NCBI GenBank assembly: GCA_025024175.1
Contig: QCXZ01000138.1
Span: 44,673,092-44,737,091 of the forward strand
Length of the DNA stretch: 64,000 nucleotides
Reading direction: 5' to 3'
Source of the DNA: Rhyzopertha dominica
Lineage: Eukaryota > Arthropoda > Insecta > Coleoptera > Bostrichidae
A model generated the notes under the pieces. The model ran no database searches. It saw only the letters and a list, made by a program, of their open reading frames with translations, and was not told the DNA's origin. Shown in pieces: positions 10,807 through 21,950 of this stretch. Within the stretch, counting starts at the first letter, position 1. Every line of letters starts with the position of its first letter. The position numbers and the translations under genes are program-made.

Positions 10807-11524
10807 GAAGGACACACAATGCGCGAATTTTGATTGAACGAGTAAGTATTATAGAATGCCAGAAGAATTCCAGAAAACGACGACTGCTGTGTCGCAATCT
10901 GACAGCCAAGGTGCCATAGAATTAGCACCTGAAGTCCCAACTCTAGTTCAATCATGTTCTTAATTTGTTTTATTTAACAAGACGTGTGGCCCTCTAGGAA
11001 ATCTTTAATTGTGGGTAAGCTAATGTAATAAATGAGTCATAAGTAGATAAAAGATCATACTTCCGCCGCTACATATCAAGTTAGGTGTGATGAACAATTC
11101 GTCAAAGCATCGGACAAGGACGGAGAATGATAAAAGATACAAAATTTAGAGATGTAATTACTTATTCTGAAAGTGAACCTTGGAGAAGTTTTGTGTTGGT
11201 GATAGAAAATTTCCAGGTATTTATAAAGTATCAAATTAAAAAGAAATTGTGCAAGAGATGTTGGAAAGATTCAAGATTTTAAGAGCAAATATGAGCATAA
11301 AGTTACACTTTCTCCACAGTCATATGGATAGGTTATAGTGAAGAAAAGGTAGAGCACTTCCATCAGGGTCTAAAAGTAATGGAAGAAAGATATCAGGGTA
11401 GATAGGACCATCACATAATGGCGCATTACTGCTGGTCTTTAAAAAGAGATTGTCCCCAAGAAATAGTAAAATAAGATAACTTCAATTGACTTGTTTGACG
11501 GCGCTAAATGAAACATTTTATTAA
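10807..11524. other. Non-coding interval
   Basis: No open frame or repeat recognised. The sequence is purine-rich on the plus strand at 11100-11480 without a clear motif. Confidence 0.35.
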
Positions 11525-11624
11525 TAATATAATAATTATAACACTTGGTAATGTTTCAGATTTTATTGAGTTTAACCTCTTACATGTTTCGGCTTATTAG
11601 GCCTTTCTCAAAGAGTTTACAAAA
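11525..11624 (-). repeat. Penelope-like terminal repeat, inverted left copy
   Basis: These 100 bases are the exact reverse complement of 12774-12873. Penelope-like elements carry terminal repeats (pLTRs) that may lie in direct or inverted orientation; here the left copy is inverted relative to the ORF. The first 27 codons of the open frame starting at 11545 come from this repeat and are not part of the natural protein. Perfect identity of the two copies suggests a young insertion. Confidence 0.85.
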
Positions 11625-12726
11625 TCAAAATTACTTTTGTTTTAATAATCAATATTACACGCAAGAAGATGGCTTACCAATGGGGTCTCCATTGTCACCA
11701 CTGCTAGCTGAGATATACATGAATAATTTCGAAAAAATCATATTCAAATCAAATAGTAATCTAGTCAATTGCATTCAGTTTTGGGCACGTTATGTGGACG
11801 ACATATTTTGTATTTGGACAGGTACAGACAGAAACTTGGATCAATTTTTGAATTACATAAACAGTATTCATGAAAAAATACAATTTACTATAGAAAAAGA
11901 AAACAACAACAGCATAAACTTTTTAGACCTTACCATAACAAAGAATTCAGGAAAACTAAATTTTAGCATTTATAGAAAACCAACCACTACCGATACATTA
12001 ATTCATGCTGAATCTAAACAATCAGTAAGTATAAAATTGTCACCTTTTCATAGTTTAATTCACAGACTACTACAGGTTCCACTAAGTACAGCAGATTTTG
12101 AAAAGGAATCACACATTATTAAACAACTGGCAATACGAAATGGGTACGAACCAAAAATGATTGAAAAGATGATCAGTATTAAGCAATCAAAACTAATAAT
12201 GTCACAATTTTACCATTCGCAAAGCTCAAATGAAGTTAAAATATGGCAGTCAATAAATTACATAGGCAATGTTAGTGAAAAAATGTCAAGATACCTCTCC
12301 AATGACAATAGAAAGTTTATTCCCGTGAATAGAAGCAACTTAGGAGCATTGTTAGTAAACAATAAAGATAAGACGGACAACGGTAACAAAAGTGGTGTAT
12401 ACGAAATTAATTGTGAAGAATGTAATATTAGTTATATAGGTTGCACAGGTCGTAGTTTTAAGGAAATAATTAAAGAACATAAGAAATCCATATTAAATAA
12501 TAGGACCTTAACTGGCTTTTCAAAACATTGTGTAACTCTCAATCATACATTTGACGAAAAAAGATTTAAAATATTACATAACGTTCAAAACGGCATCAGG
12601 TTAGGATTACTGGAACAGCTACACATAAACAGAACACTTAACAACCCCCACAAAAATATCTGTAACGATCAAGTGGAATTCCCTAGTTTGTTTATCAACG
12701 CTGCCATAAATGTCACCCGCTCGTAG
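11625..12726 (+). CDS. Penelope-like RT plus GIY-YIG endonuclease, 5'-truncated
   Basis: The open frame (393 codons if counted from 11545) has no internal stop. RT motifs are GLPMGSPLSPLLAEIYMNNF (residues 43-62) and YVDD (83-86, the catalytic Asp pair), with INFLDLTI (124-131) after them. The C-terminal GIY-YIG nuclease has GVY (284-286), YIG (297-299), Arg303 and a candidate catalytic Glu357. Cys290 and Cys293 with downstream His residues fit the CCHH variant found in Penelope proteins. Complete Penelope proteins are roughly twice as long; the N-terminal half of the RT is gone. The frame is open and codon-coherent, so decay has barely begun. Confidence 0.93.
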
Positions 12727-12773
12727 GTATAGAGGCTCGTGGGATCTGCATCTAACTTTAAGCAACAGTTTCG

Positions 12774-12873
12774 TTTTGTAAACTCTTTGAGAAAGGCCTA
12801 ATAAGCCGAAACATGTAAGAGGTTAAACTCAATAAAATCTGAAACATTACCAAGTGTTATAATTATTATATTA
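12774..12873 (+). repeat. Penelope-like terminal repeat, right copy
   Basis: Starts 47 bases after the ORF stop. It is identical in reverse complement to 11525-11624 over all 100 bases. It contains a hammerhead-ribozyme-like block, listed separately. With the left copy it brackets an element of 1349 bp (11525-12873). Flanking bases show no obvious target duplication. Confidence 0.85.
12784..12820 (+). ncRNA. Degenerate hammerhead-ribozyme-like motif
   Basis: The block has a short stem II, GGC-CTAATAA-GCC, followed by GAAAC and ATGT. This matches the GAAA half of a minimal hammerhead core in Penelope terminal repeats. The CUGANGA half reads TTGAGAA, which departs from consensus at two core positions, so self-cleavage is doubtful. 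That Penelope-like elements encode hammerhead motifs is established; activity of this copy is not. Confidence 0.4.
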
Positions 12874-13207
12874 GTAAAATAAGAGCCTATAAAAGGCGCT
12901 TTTCTGAAGTTTAACAAAATATTACAATTTTTTCTTTTTCCATTTCTGTGTAAATTAATTAAACACTAATACAAAACAATTAGTAATAATTTTCAATAAA
13001 AATTTGAAATTTAACAAAACACGTTATTTATTTTTAATTTTTACTGATTTTTTAGTAAAATATGAAAATGAAGATTAAAAAAGCCAATCTTTCAAAACCA
13101 TCTATAATTTCGTGAATTGTTGGCATAGAACTATTTGAAACTACCCTCTCATGGGCAACAAAACCATCGTTACCAGTGTTATCTATATCGATATCGATCA
13201 AGAATCA

Positions 13208-13850
13208 ATTATGGTTAGGTTAGCTCCAGGTTATCTCAAAGTAGGACATCTAAATGTGCGTTCTCTGTTGACAGGTTTTGACCATCTTAGGGAAATTGTG
13301 CTGGTGCACAGTTCTGATATTATGTGTCTGTTAGAAACTTGGCTAACCACTAATATATCCTCAGCTGTGTTTGTTATTCCTTACAATAAGGTAGTTCATA
13401 GTGACAGAAATGGGCGGGGTGGTGGAGTGGTGATCTACATGAGGAGTGATTGAATTGAATATAGTTGCTACACGGGATACCGCTGCGGGTATTGATGCCC
13501 TATTTTTGGAGATTAAATTTAGTGGCTAGTCTATACTGTTTTGTGCTCTTTGTTATTCTGCGTTTTAGTATGAACTGGTTATTTAATGTAATTTCGGCCA
13601 TACTGCCGTATTTTGACCGCGTATAGGTTTTGGATGACTTTTAATGCTGTCCTCCTATGGCTTTAGTCAATTAATTTCTGGACCTACTCGGGTGATCGCC
13701 TCTTCGATGACGCTATTGGATGCCATTTCCTATAATAAATCTGAGCAAGTTGCATCTACAGGAGTATTATATGCCGACTTAATATCTGATCAATTCTTAG
13801 TAACTTTTTGTATTTTGAAACATGACGTAGAAAATCAAGCATAATTCGAA
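13208..13850 (+). pseudogene. AP-endonuclease domain of non-LTR element
   Basis: The first part reads KVGHLNVRSLLTGFDHL, then ETWLT and GRGGGVVIY. These are the N-terminal EEP nuclease motifs of I/jockey-type pol (catalytic Glu in ETWL). After stops near 13453-13620 a second piece reads GFSQLISGPTRVIASS, TLLDAI and DLISDQFLV, the C-terminal motifs; the catalytic SDH has become SDQ. RT does not follow. It is a 3'-truncated or deleted copy with several frameshifts. Confidence 0.8.
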
Positions 13851-14740
13851 AACAAGAGTAGATATGGTGCAAGAAAAAACATCATATTAACCAAAGACCT
13901 GACCTGCTACCATCCTTTGTCCAAATGGAAAAGAAAACTGAAGAAGTGATTGATGTTGCAGTGCCATGTGAAATAACCCCGTACCTCCTGTGTAATTAAC
14001 GCAAATGCAATCAGAAAGTTTTTAACTCGCCGGATAAGTTGGAGGACGTTTCTAGCTGGCTGCCGGCGACCAGATTATCTGAGTGATCCATGGACGCATG
14101 GCCTAATTAGACTTTGAGAGCCCGATCAGGGAGATCGAGAACAGGCATCAACGGTCTGAGCGGCGGAACAGTCTGCAGTCACCGCTTTTAATTAACATTC
14201 CTCACTCACCTCCTCGCAAGGAGTTGCAAATTAAAGGCAATAACTGCCAAGATGGAACATTGGCAAAACGTTACCCGTAGACCAACGTTTTTGTTTGCTA
14301 ATTGTTGAATTAATTCCGGTGTCCCGCCATCAATTCAGGTGGGGGGAGGCGATGAGACGGCGCTACGGGCCGCGCGTTCGTAAGCAAATGTGTCTTTTAG
14401 CCTTCGTTCGCCCCGGCTGCTGGTTTAGGGTTATGGTAATTGCCTTTGATCTGTTTTTTTTTCGTCTGTTTGCTCGTCAGGTCGTTTTAGTACATTCGCG
14501 GGAATGTGAACCACTAATTCTTGCAGGTGCGATGCCTGAATATTAAACAGGTACTTCTTTTGTACTTTGCTCGCAATTGCACTGTCTGGAAATGGTTGGC
14601 TTGGGGTAATTTTCGGGGGGAGGATGTTTATCGGCGCTACGCGAAGCCTAAACGAATGTTTAGATCGTCGCTATAAAAACAAAAATTGCAATTCATTTGC
14701 TAGAAGCGACACATACCGAGTGTTGATAGAGTAACACATC
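13851..14740. other. Non-coding interval with GC-rich island
   Basis: At 14040-14350 the sequence is high-complexity and GC-richer than both flanks, with TTAATTAAC and AATTAAAGG words among GC-rich text. No coding motif and no repeat partner in the window. A regulatory role is possible but unproven. Confidence 0.3.
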
Positions 14741-15737
14741 AAATTCAAAACAATGATTATTTGCAAACGTTCGAAAAAATGCTGAACATGCTTCGATGAT
14801 ACCTATCTACTGATTTTGTTGGGATTAGCTTAGTCCTCGGAGCCTCAGCCTCTTTTTCAATATTTTGGTACTGCTAATTACCAAAGCCAGGAATAATATG
14901 CACTTGAACATGTTGAAATATGCAGATAAATATGTACATATGAACATTCCTCAAATTGTGCAACAAAATTTAACAAAAACGCACCAAATGTTTTTTAAAG
15001 AAAAAACAATGCTTCCTATAATTCTATAATTTAGCATTTTAAATAAGTTTTCAGCAACGTTTCTTAATTTTTTTTTGTAAACACGAATACAAAATACGCA
15101 CCTACATACACCACAAATCCTACGTATAAAGCAAACTAAACCTGAATTGTTTTTAGTCATTTATTGGAACTGGAAAACCGGTTTCTAATTCTCATCTTTA
15201 TTTATTATTGTACTCATAGGCAACGGCAAGATTGTATTGTCTTTATCTAGGTTTGAACTGTAACAACTGATAATTAGATGTTTTTTTTAATTGGATGAAA
15301 TTCAAGACTTGCATCACTTAAAATGCAAGGTGCTTAAAAAATTTATACTGTAGGAACCCGTCCTCTATATTTGTTGGTTATTATTTGTTTTCCTGATGAC
15401 TTAGTACGTGGTACGCGCATACCTGATTTTAGATAACCTAAAACTTACCTAACATAAAGTTTGAATGTTGACGTCCATGACGTTCGACCTAAAGCTTGAC
15501 GTGCTTGGCGTTCAGTACTGTAGTAATCTGTATTATGTGTGGATGTGTGACATCGAACAAAAGGTTTTAGTAAATAAATAACGATGATGGGTTAACCACA
15601 TCTTGTGAAGTTTTACAGGTCAGGCAGACTTTATTTAGTCCTTCTTGATTTGATTAGATCATTGGTGAATAAAAACACATTAATGTATCAGTTTCATAAT
15701 GAATGATGTACTGAATGTAGTAGTCTTCTAAAAACTC
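14741..15737. other. Non-coding AT-rich interval
   Basis: Nothing recognised. The open frame at 14951-15160 on the minus strand is Cys/Val-rich but has no family motif and is likely chance. Confidence 0.35.
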
Positions 15738-15870
15738 TCATGGCCGGCGTTAGATCGGATGATGAATTCTTCCGGGCTGTTATGCCGTGGTCCAAGATGT
15801 CCCTTCTTATCCTCAAACGTTTCGCTGCTCTTCGCTGGCAGCATCTTCAGTGATGTTCAGGTTTGGCTGG
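15738..15870 (-). repeat. Solo Penelope-like terminal repeat with hammerhead core
   Basis: The minus strand reads CTGAAGA, then a GCTGC...GCAGC stem, then GAAAC (15817-15850), followed by ACCACGGCATAACAGCCCGG and GAAGAATTCATC. CUGANGA-stem-GAAA is the hammerhead core, and the ACCACGGC...AGCCCGGAAGAATTC ending is typical of Penelope-like termini in insects. No RT or endonuclease is attached. It is either a solo terminus or a 5'-truncated insertion. Confidence 0.65.
15817..15850 (-). ncRNA. Hammerhead-ribozyme-like core
   Basis: Core elements are in order: CTGAAGA (matches CUGANGA), 5-bp stem II GCTGC/GCAGC with a short loop, GAAAC. This is the best-preserved hammerhead core in the window. Stems I and III are short or unclear, as in Penelope-type minimal hammerheads that may act as dimers. 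Confidence 0.5.
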
Positions 15871-17103
15871 CGTAATCTGAACTGATTCAGTTTGTGTTGT
15901 GTGGTTGTTGTTAATTTTGACATTTCTCATTGTTTTTCCTTTATTTCTGTTATGTGTCCTGTTTTTCTAATATAAGAGGCCAGTTGTTAGAGTTATATTA
16001 CATAATTTTACAATAATTTTAAATAGTATACTATAAAGGGCATATGCCATTTTTAGGTATGATACGTTTGTCATCCGGGTTCATTATTAAAGCAGTTATT
16101 AGATTTGCTTATTTAAAATTAGACAAATTTTTTTTTGTTTGGACGGAGATTTTTTCTGCCGTGATCTTTGCTTCCATTAAACTGTAGTAGGCACGTCATA
16201 CAATACAGTACAGGTAGTTCAATAACTATAATCACTAGTAATCTAGGCGAGTAATTCTGGCATAGTATAATAAGTATATTACATTCCTTTACATTTAATG
16301 TGTGTTTCAATATAGCAACCTTCACAATCTAGCTTTCCACAATAGTACAATCCCAATCACAAGGTGTGTAAGTTTATCGCATTATAGTGTCCTAATCAAA
16401 AGCTAACTCGGCGATCACGCCATTTTGAAGTATATCAAGGTTGGCATCTGTTTGATTAATAATTGTTCATATTTATTGGGGAAGAACTTTGGGGATATTA
16501 TAATACACATTTTAAAGTGTCAGAAACTCCGTTTTCCGTTTTACCTTCTAAGTGCAAAGGCGCAGTGAGTTCCCTTGCAGACAAATTACACCATACGTTT
16601 ATACCACACAAATTCATAACTTTTTTATCTTCAGCCCAGTACACATATCTGTGCCTATTGAGACTTCCATTAAGTTCAAAATTCAGGACTTTGGTACAAT
16701 GTACGGAACTGATCCACTGGAATTGTACTTAACTTGTGATTACAAGTTTCGCATAGAATTGACCGTCTGTTGGTGTCGAACCCAAGGATTCGGCTCAGTA
16801 CCTGATCCTAGGATCATGGAATTGTGTACGCCTGATTCGGCCTAATTGTACTTATTGATCTATAAAAATAAGCAAGATTCCTGTTTTAGCATGACATGTA
16901 GGATTTTGGCTGTTTATGCCAAATTTGTACGTCGCCAATATCCTAATGATGCAAACTGAGAAAATATGCTCTTGATAAAATTTTATGCACAAGAGTCCTG
17001 AAATATGCAGAACATATGCGAGAAATAATTGGCTTAATTAAACTCCAACTGCTTAAATCCAATTCCAAAAGCTCAGACCATTATTAGACATATTATTATT
17101 ATA
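15871..17103. other. Non-coding interval
   Basis: AT-rich. Overlapping frames at 16463-16845 lack motifs. No repeat found. The interval ends at the TA target of the foldback element. Confidence 0.35.
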
Positions 17104-18695
17104 CAGGGTGAGTCAGTTTTTTGTAGACAAACTTTAACAGAAGATAGAACACATGTTTTTAAAAAGAAAAGTTCCTATAAACATATGTCGTAGAAGGCTT
17201 CGTTTCTGAGATACAGGGTGTTGAAAATAATTTCTTTTTCTCGAATTTTCATTATAACTTATAAACGAATGCTAAGATTTTTTTCATGTTTGGGGTATAA
17301 TGCTTATTAATTAAGGCGCATAAAACAAGCGATAATAATGTTCAAAAATTTGCACAGTGGCGGAGTGGAGGGGGTGCTCAACCCCTTTCTTAAACAGAAC
17401 TTCTACGCCAATGACTATTTGTAAGAAAAACTGTTATTTTCATTATCTACATACATTTTAACAAAAGTAATGTCCCTTCTTCTGTTTCGAAAATCCTATG
17501 CATTTCCGAGTTATTTTGATGTGTTAGAGTTTGATGTATTAAATTAAGTAATTTATTTATTATCAATTATCGGCTAAATATTAATTTTTTCGACGAAACC
17601 TACCCAAATATGGTATGTTAAGGGTTCAAAAAGCCGAAATCTCTTATTCTTTATCTCTTTCCAATGGAATCAAAATAAATGTTTGTTATATCAAGCGCTA
17701 CTCAAATACAAGAGTTTTTATAAGTCTAAACGTGTACACTAATTTTAACATTCCTTATTTATTTTGTTCTGTGCAAATACTAATGTATCACAGTAAAATA
17801 AAAAAAAATTGAACGAATATTGATGTTAATCTTTATGAAGAAAATTTTTGAATTTATAACAATACATATTTAATTTACAATTGTGCAATAATGATTTATA
17901 AATAACAATTACAACAACTAATAACAATAATACTAGTATACTAAAATTAGACACTTTGTTCAAAATGTAAACCGTTCTTTTCAATACACATTTCACAGCG
18001 ACGTACAATAGAACGTCTTAAGTTAACTAAATGATGCACCCTAATTTCATTGCAAGCATCTCTGATGCGATTGTGAAGTTCATCAAGTGTATTAACCGGA
18101 GTGGTATACACTTTTTCCTTAATAAATCCCCACACAAAAAAGTCAAGTGGCGTTAAATCGGGGGATCTGGGAGGGCACGCCACTGGACCTCCACGACCTA
18201 TCCACCTTATTATTAAATATTTAGCCGATAATTGATAATAAATAAATTACTTAATTTAATACATCAAACTCTAACACATCAAAATAACTCTGAAATGCAT
18301 AGGATTTTCGAAACAGAAGAAGGGACATTACTTTTGTTAAAATGTATGTAGATAATGAAAATAACAGTTTTTTCTTACAAATAGTCATTGGCGTAGAAGT
18401 TCTGTTTAAGAAAGGGGTTGAGCACCCCCTCCACTCCGCCACTGTGCAAATTTTTGAACATTATTATCGCTTGTTTTATGCGCCTTAATTAATAAGCATT
18501 ATACCCCAAACATGAAAAAAATCTTAGCATTCGTTTATAAGTTATAATGAAAATTCGAGAAAAAGAAATTATTTTCAACACCCTGTATCTCAGAAACGAA
18601 GCCTTCTACGACATATGTTTATAAAAACTTTTCTTTTTAAAAACATGTGTTCTATCTTCTGTTAAAGTTTGTCTATAAAAAACTGACTCACCCTG
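17104..18695. mobile_element. Foldback Tc1/mariner-like element with 480-bp inverted arms
   Basis: The left arm 17104-17583 is the near-exact reverse complement of the right arm 18216-18695. The ends are CAGGGTGAGTCAGTTTTT and its complement, flanked on both sides by TA (17102-17103, 18696-18697), as expected for a Tc1/mariner-type target duplication. Between the arms lie about 630 bp: AT-rich sequence and the C-terminal end of a transposase on the minus strand. The arms differ at only a few positions, so the element is young. It is a non-autonomous internal-deletion derivative. Confidence 0.9.
17947..18207 (-). pseudogene. Tc1/mariner-superfamily transposase C-terminus
   Basis: The minus strand reads WIGRGGPVACPPRSPDLTPL then DFFVWGFIKEKVY, NTLDELHNRI and a final KNGLHFEQ before the stop. 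This is the DDE_3-type C-terminal block of an IS630/Tc1/mariner-related insect transposase, containing its third acidic residue in the SPDL motif. The frame is open, but everything before WIGR is missing: the right inverted arm starts 9 bases away. It cannot make a working enzyme alone. Confidence 0.85.
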
Positions 18696-18697
18696 TA

Positions 18698-19840
18698 TAT
18701 TATATTATTAATTTAGAATATGCATTTGTATAAAATACCTGCCTTGTTAATAATCAATAACTCAATTTGGAAATTCCATTATTTTTGGGTTTTCACCATG
18801 GAAGTTTGGGTAATCACACGCATAGCCATTTAGATAAAAATAAGATAATCACAGAATTTTGCATAGACGGTAATGTAAGTTTTGTAAGTTTTGTAAGTTT
18901 TTTTGGGAGATTTTGTATGTAGTCCACGAAGTGTGTCAACATTATGCACAGTTTTCAGGCGCGAATGTTAGAAAAGTCATTGAAGCTGGTATTACAATGA
19001 GGTCGTCCACATCTATGCAAATAACGTGTATCAATGCAAATTACTGCATTACCACTGTTTTGTATTTTATAACTGGTCATTTGTGCTATGTCAAAAAAAC
19101 TGTTGAATTGATTCTAAAATAAAATAAAATAAAATAAAATGATAAGTAAGATTGACTGATACTAGCAGGAGTTTTAAGTAATCATTCTCATTTTGAAGTT
19201 ATCCCCAAGTTCCTGTTTACATTTTTACACCGTAACAATCTAACAATGCTATGTAATTTCCAAAATTTGCGTCTTTTTGTACCAAATGAGCATATCGTAA
19301 TTTGAGTAATTTTGAATATGAAGTATTATGTATGTTAGTTTAATATATATCTTTTTCGTAGAAATACTTACATGGCAAGTTTTAATTATACTACCGTTTT
19401 ATGAAAGCTGGCGGTCGCTTTAATAGTACAGGGTTAATATAAATGATTCATGCATCCAGGGCGTTTATGGAAATTATCGATTAAATCATTTTGCTGCCTC
19501 TCAGAAAAGTGTCATCTGTTGATTTTTTAATTATTTGATATATTTTAATATGAGATAACGCCTGGGAGTGTGTATTTTCAACATATTCTGTAGTGTTTTT
19601 TGTGGGACAATTAACTTTAAGGTTGCAGAAAGCTCACATTTCAGAGCTGTGATGTGACATAGATCTGCAACTTTCAACTACTATCGCCGTACATATTGTA
19701 GCTTGGCAGCAGTTATAAAAGGACAGTACAAAGAATTCAGAAATCAACGCCACTCGCGTTGAATAAATCATTTATAGAAACCCTGTAGAAGTATTTCAGA
19801 AGGGTCGTATTTGTAGATGCTGTTTATATGTTATCAATAA
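18698..19840. other. Non-coding interval
   Basis: AT-rich. It contains a short (AAAAT)n tract listed separately. The frame at 18913-19122 shows no motif and ends in that tract. Confidence 0.35.
19116..19140. repeat. (AAAAT)5 microsatellite
   Basis: Five perfect AAAAT units. It may be the degenerate A-rich tail of a retroposed copy on the plus strand, but no element body is recognised upstream. Confidence 0.8.
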
Positions 19841-20460
19841 TATTCTTTAAAGGACGACATCGATATCGTCGTGTAGCAGCAAATGTTCCCTTAATATTGT
19901 TGGAGCAACTCGTTTCAGAGGGAGTGAAATAAAAGCGGAATCCACGGAGGACAATCGTCCTCGCTAATACCACGCGTCTACGTAAATATAAGATTAATAT
20001 ATTAAAATATATAGCTGGCAAAGCCGGCAAAAGGACGGCTCCCCGGTGAGCCAGGGGAAAAATAAAAATATTTCAATATGTTGTGTTTTAATCCGGAGAG
20101 TACACATCTATTATGGGAAAAACGGCGTAAGCCGGCACGGCGCGATCTAAGTGATTCATGTATTGTTTCTCGTTTAGGCCGGCTGTAATCGTAAACCAGT
20201 GGAAATTATGTCTCTTTCGGTGAATTGTGTGTTGGAAAATGTGTTCTAAATTACGCTGAAGATAAAAAATGCAAATGATGCCCGGAATTATGAGCTGGAT
20301 CCCTGCCTGTTTCCTTTTCTTTCCGTATTTCTCCCCTTTTTTTAAGACGGCTGTGCGTATTTTACGCTTCTTTATGCCCTTCCATCTCCGAAATTTACGG
20401 ATTTTGTGGGGATTGTTTCTCAACCTGCCCCTGTATTGCAATGCACAAACTGTAAGCGAT
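19841..20460. other. Higher-GC, high-complexity island
   Basis: About 600 bp of non-repetitive sequence with short GC-rich palindromic words (GCCGGC, GGCACGGCGCG) mixed with homeodomain-like TTATGGG, TAATC, GTAATCG and an octamer-like ATGCAAAT. Overlapping frames on both strands lack motifs and look incidental. The composition contrasts with the AT-rich flanks. A conserved enhancer or a promoter-like element is a fair guess. Confidence 0.35.
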
Positions 20461-20822
20461 ATGTATGATATAGATAATTGTAGTACTGAATTTGGTCGAT
20501 TACGTTGCTTCTTCCATATTCAATAAAGGCTTTTTAATAAATAAACAGAAGGCATAAATTCATTACAAAATGTTCTCGTCATACAAATATTAATTAAAGT
20601 TTTCAGACATCAATAGTATTGTGGATTTTGTATCCATATTGGAACAAAGCTTACATCAAAAGTATTACAAATTCTATTAAAGTCTCCACACATGAAAACT
20701 AGAACGAACGTGAAAACTGTGCTCTGCTGGGTATAGAATGTAATTGGTTGGGTTTTATTTTGGTAAAAGTCTTGTTTTGTTTATTGGATTATGCTTTTTG
20801 CAGAAATAATATTTACACATTT

Positions 20823-20962
20823 GGCAACTTTTCAAATCTTTTCATAGAGCCTTTTTCAGGCTAGGCATTTTTATTTGTTTATCTTGACATTAGTATGGGT
20901 CTGTGTTTTTGCTATCACAGCAAAGCATACGAATGTCAAGACAAACAGAAATGACTAGCCTG
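20823..20962 (-). repeat. Penelope-like terminus fragment with hairpin
   Basis: The minus strand reads GCCTGAAAAAGGCTC and, further on, TTTGAAAAGTTGCC, a worn version of the Penelope hammerhead region. Directly beside it 20857-20962 is an imperfect inverted repeat: CAGGCTAGGCATTT on the left and its complement at the right end, with TCTTGACATT paired further in. No coding part is attached. Confidence 0.45.
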
Positions 20963-21309
20963 TGGAAGGTCCAATAAGGGCAGAAATTATATTAAATTTT
21001 GAGAACTAACTCCCGGTAATTTATTATCTTTACTTATAATTATACCATTGCGGTAATATTGTACAGTTAAAGTAGAATCTATTTCATCGTGAGTTGATTG
21101 TTATACCTCCTATTAGGATACATATCATGTATGCTAAAACTCAAGAAATTTTAGGAATATGCGTAGTATAGGCTCCAATATCTGAATATATTTATTATAT
21201 GTCGGGTACGCACAACATATTTTAAGTGGTGACATATAGTAGAAATATTAGAATAATTTTAAAATTGCTAACAATAAACCCTATCATTTTATAGGCAACC
21301 TAAGTAGGT
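20963..21309. other. Non-coding interval
   Basis: AT-rich sequence; nothing recognised. Confidence 0.35.
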
Positions 21310-21950
21310 TCTGATCTAGATTTGCAGATTTTACCTTTTCCAGCATGATATTGTTAATGCTGAAAGATAACCATTGTTTAACTTACGGAGAGAAAGACGC
21401 GACACATCATTTTGGATGTTTAAATTTATCCGATCGGAATGGAGAATTAGACAAGCACACAGTTCATAAAATAGGTATAAGACCAATCGCAAATAATAAT
21501 TTTTAACAATACAATACATCGACAATATCATTAATAAGCAGTAGGTCCCAGATTTGACCCACGTGGAACACAATATTGGGACCTGATGGTCGATCTTTGC
21601 AAAACTATGTCTTTATCAATTTGATGGTTTTTTTTTAGTTTCAGTACAATAGTTGTTTGAATTTATTATTGTGTTTAATGTTGATGGAAGTTAGACAGTT
21701 TTCAAGTAGTCGGCAAAACCGCTGGCTATGGTTTCTGGGGAGGACCATTCCATTTTATCTAGTTTCATAACTCCTGGTATATGCGAGTTGTGCCACGCTT
21801 GTTATTTAAAAAGTAGTAAAATTGGCTGGGATCATTGCCAATCGTATTTTCAACTGTAGACATTTATAAGTAACATCAACAGGCGATTTGACTTTGGTGC
21901 AAAGAGACAAAACTAGACCAGTTTGAGTTTATGTGGTGCTTCAAATTTCT
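21310..21950 (-). pseudogene. Jockey-like RT fossil, internally deleted
   Basis: At 21700-21880 the minus strand reads IGNDPSQFYYFLNNKRGTTR and SPETIASGFADYLKTV, the linker between endonuclease and RT in jockey-type pol. At 21330-21590 it reads VPRGSNLGP (RT motif B) and LINDIVDV, then words resembling the region after motif C. Motif A and the text between the linker and motif B are missing. Several frame changes are needed. Clearly dead. Confidence 0.65.

Noticed and set aside
10473..10955. Several small proteins on both strands
   Set aside because: They are mirror-image translations of the two arms of the hairpin MITE.
17615..17812. Protein-coding frame inside the foldback loop
   Set aside because: AT-rich with no motif. 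The only protein similarity in the loop is the minus-strand transposase end.
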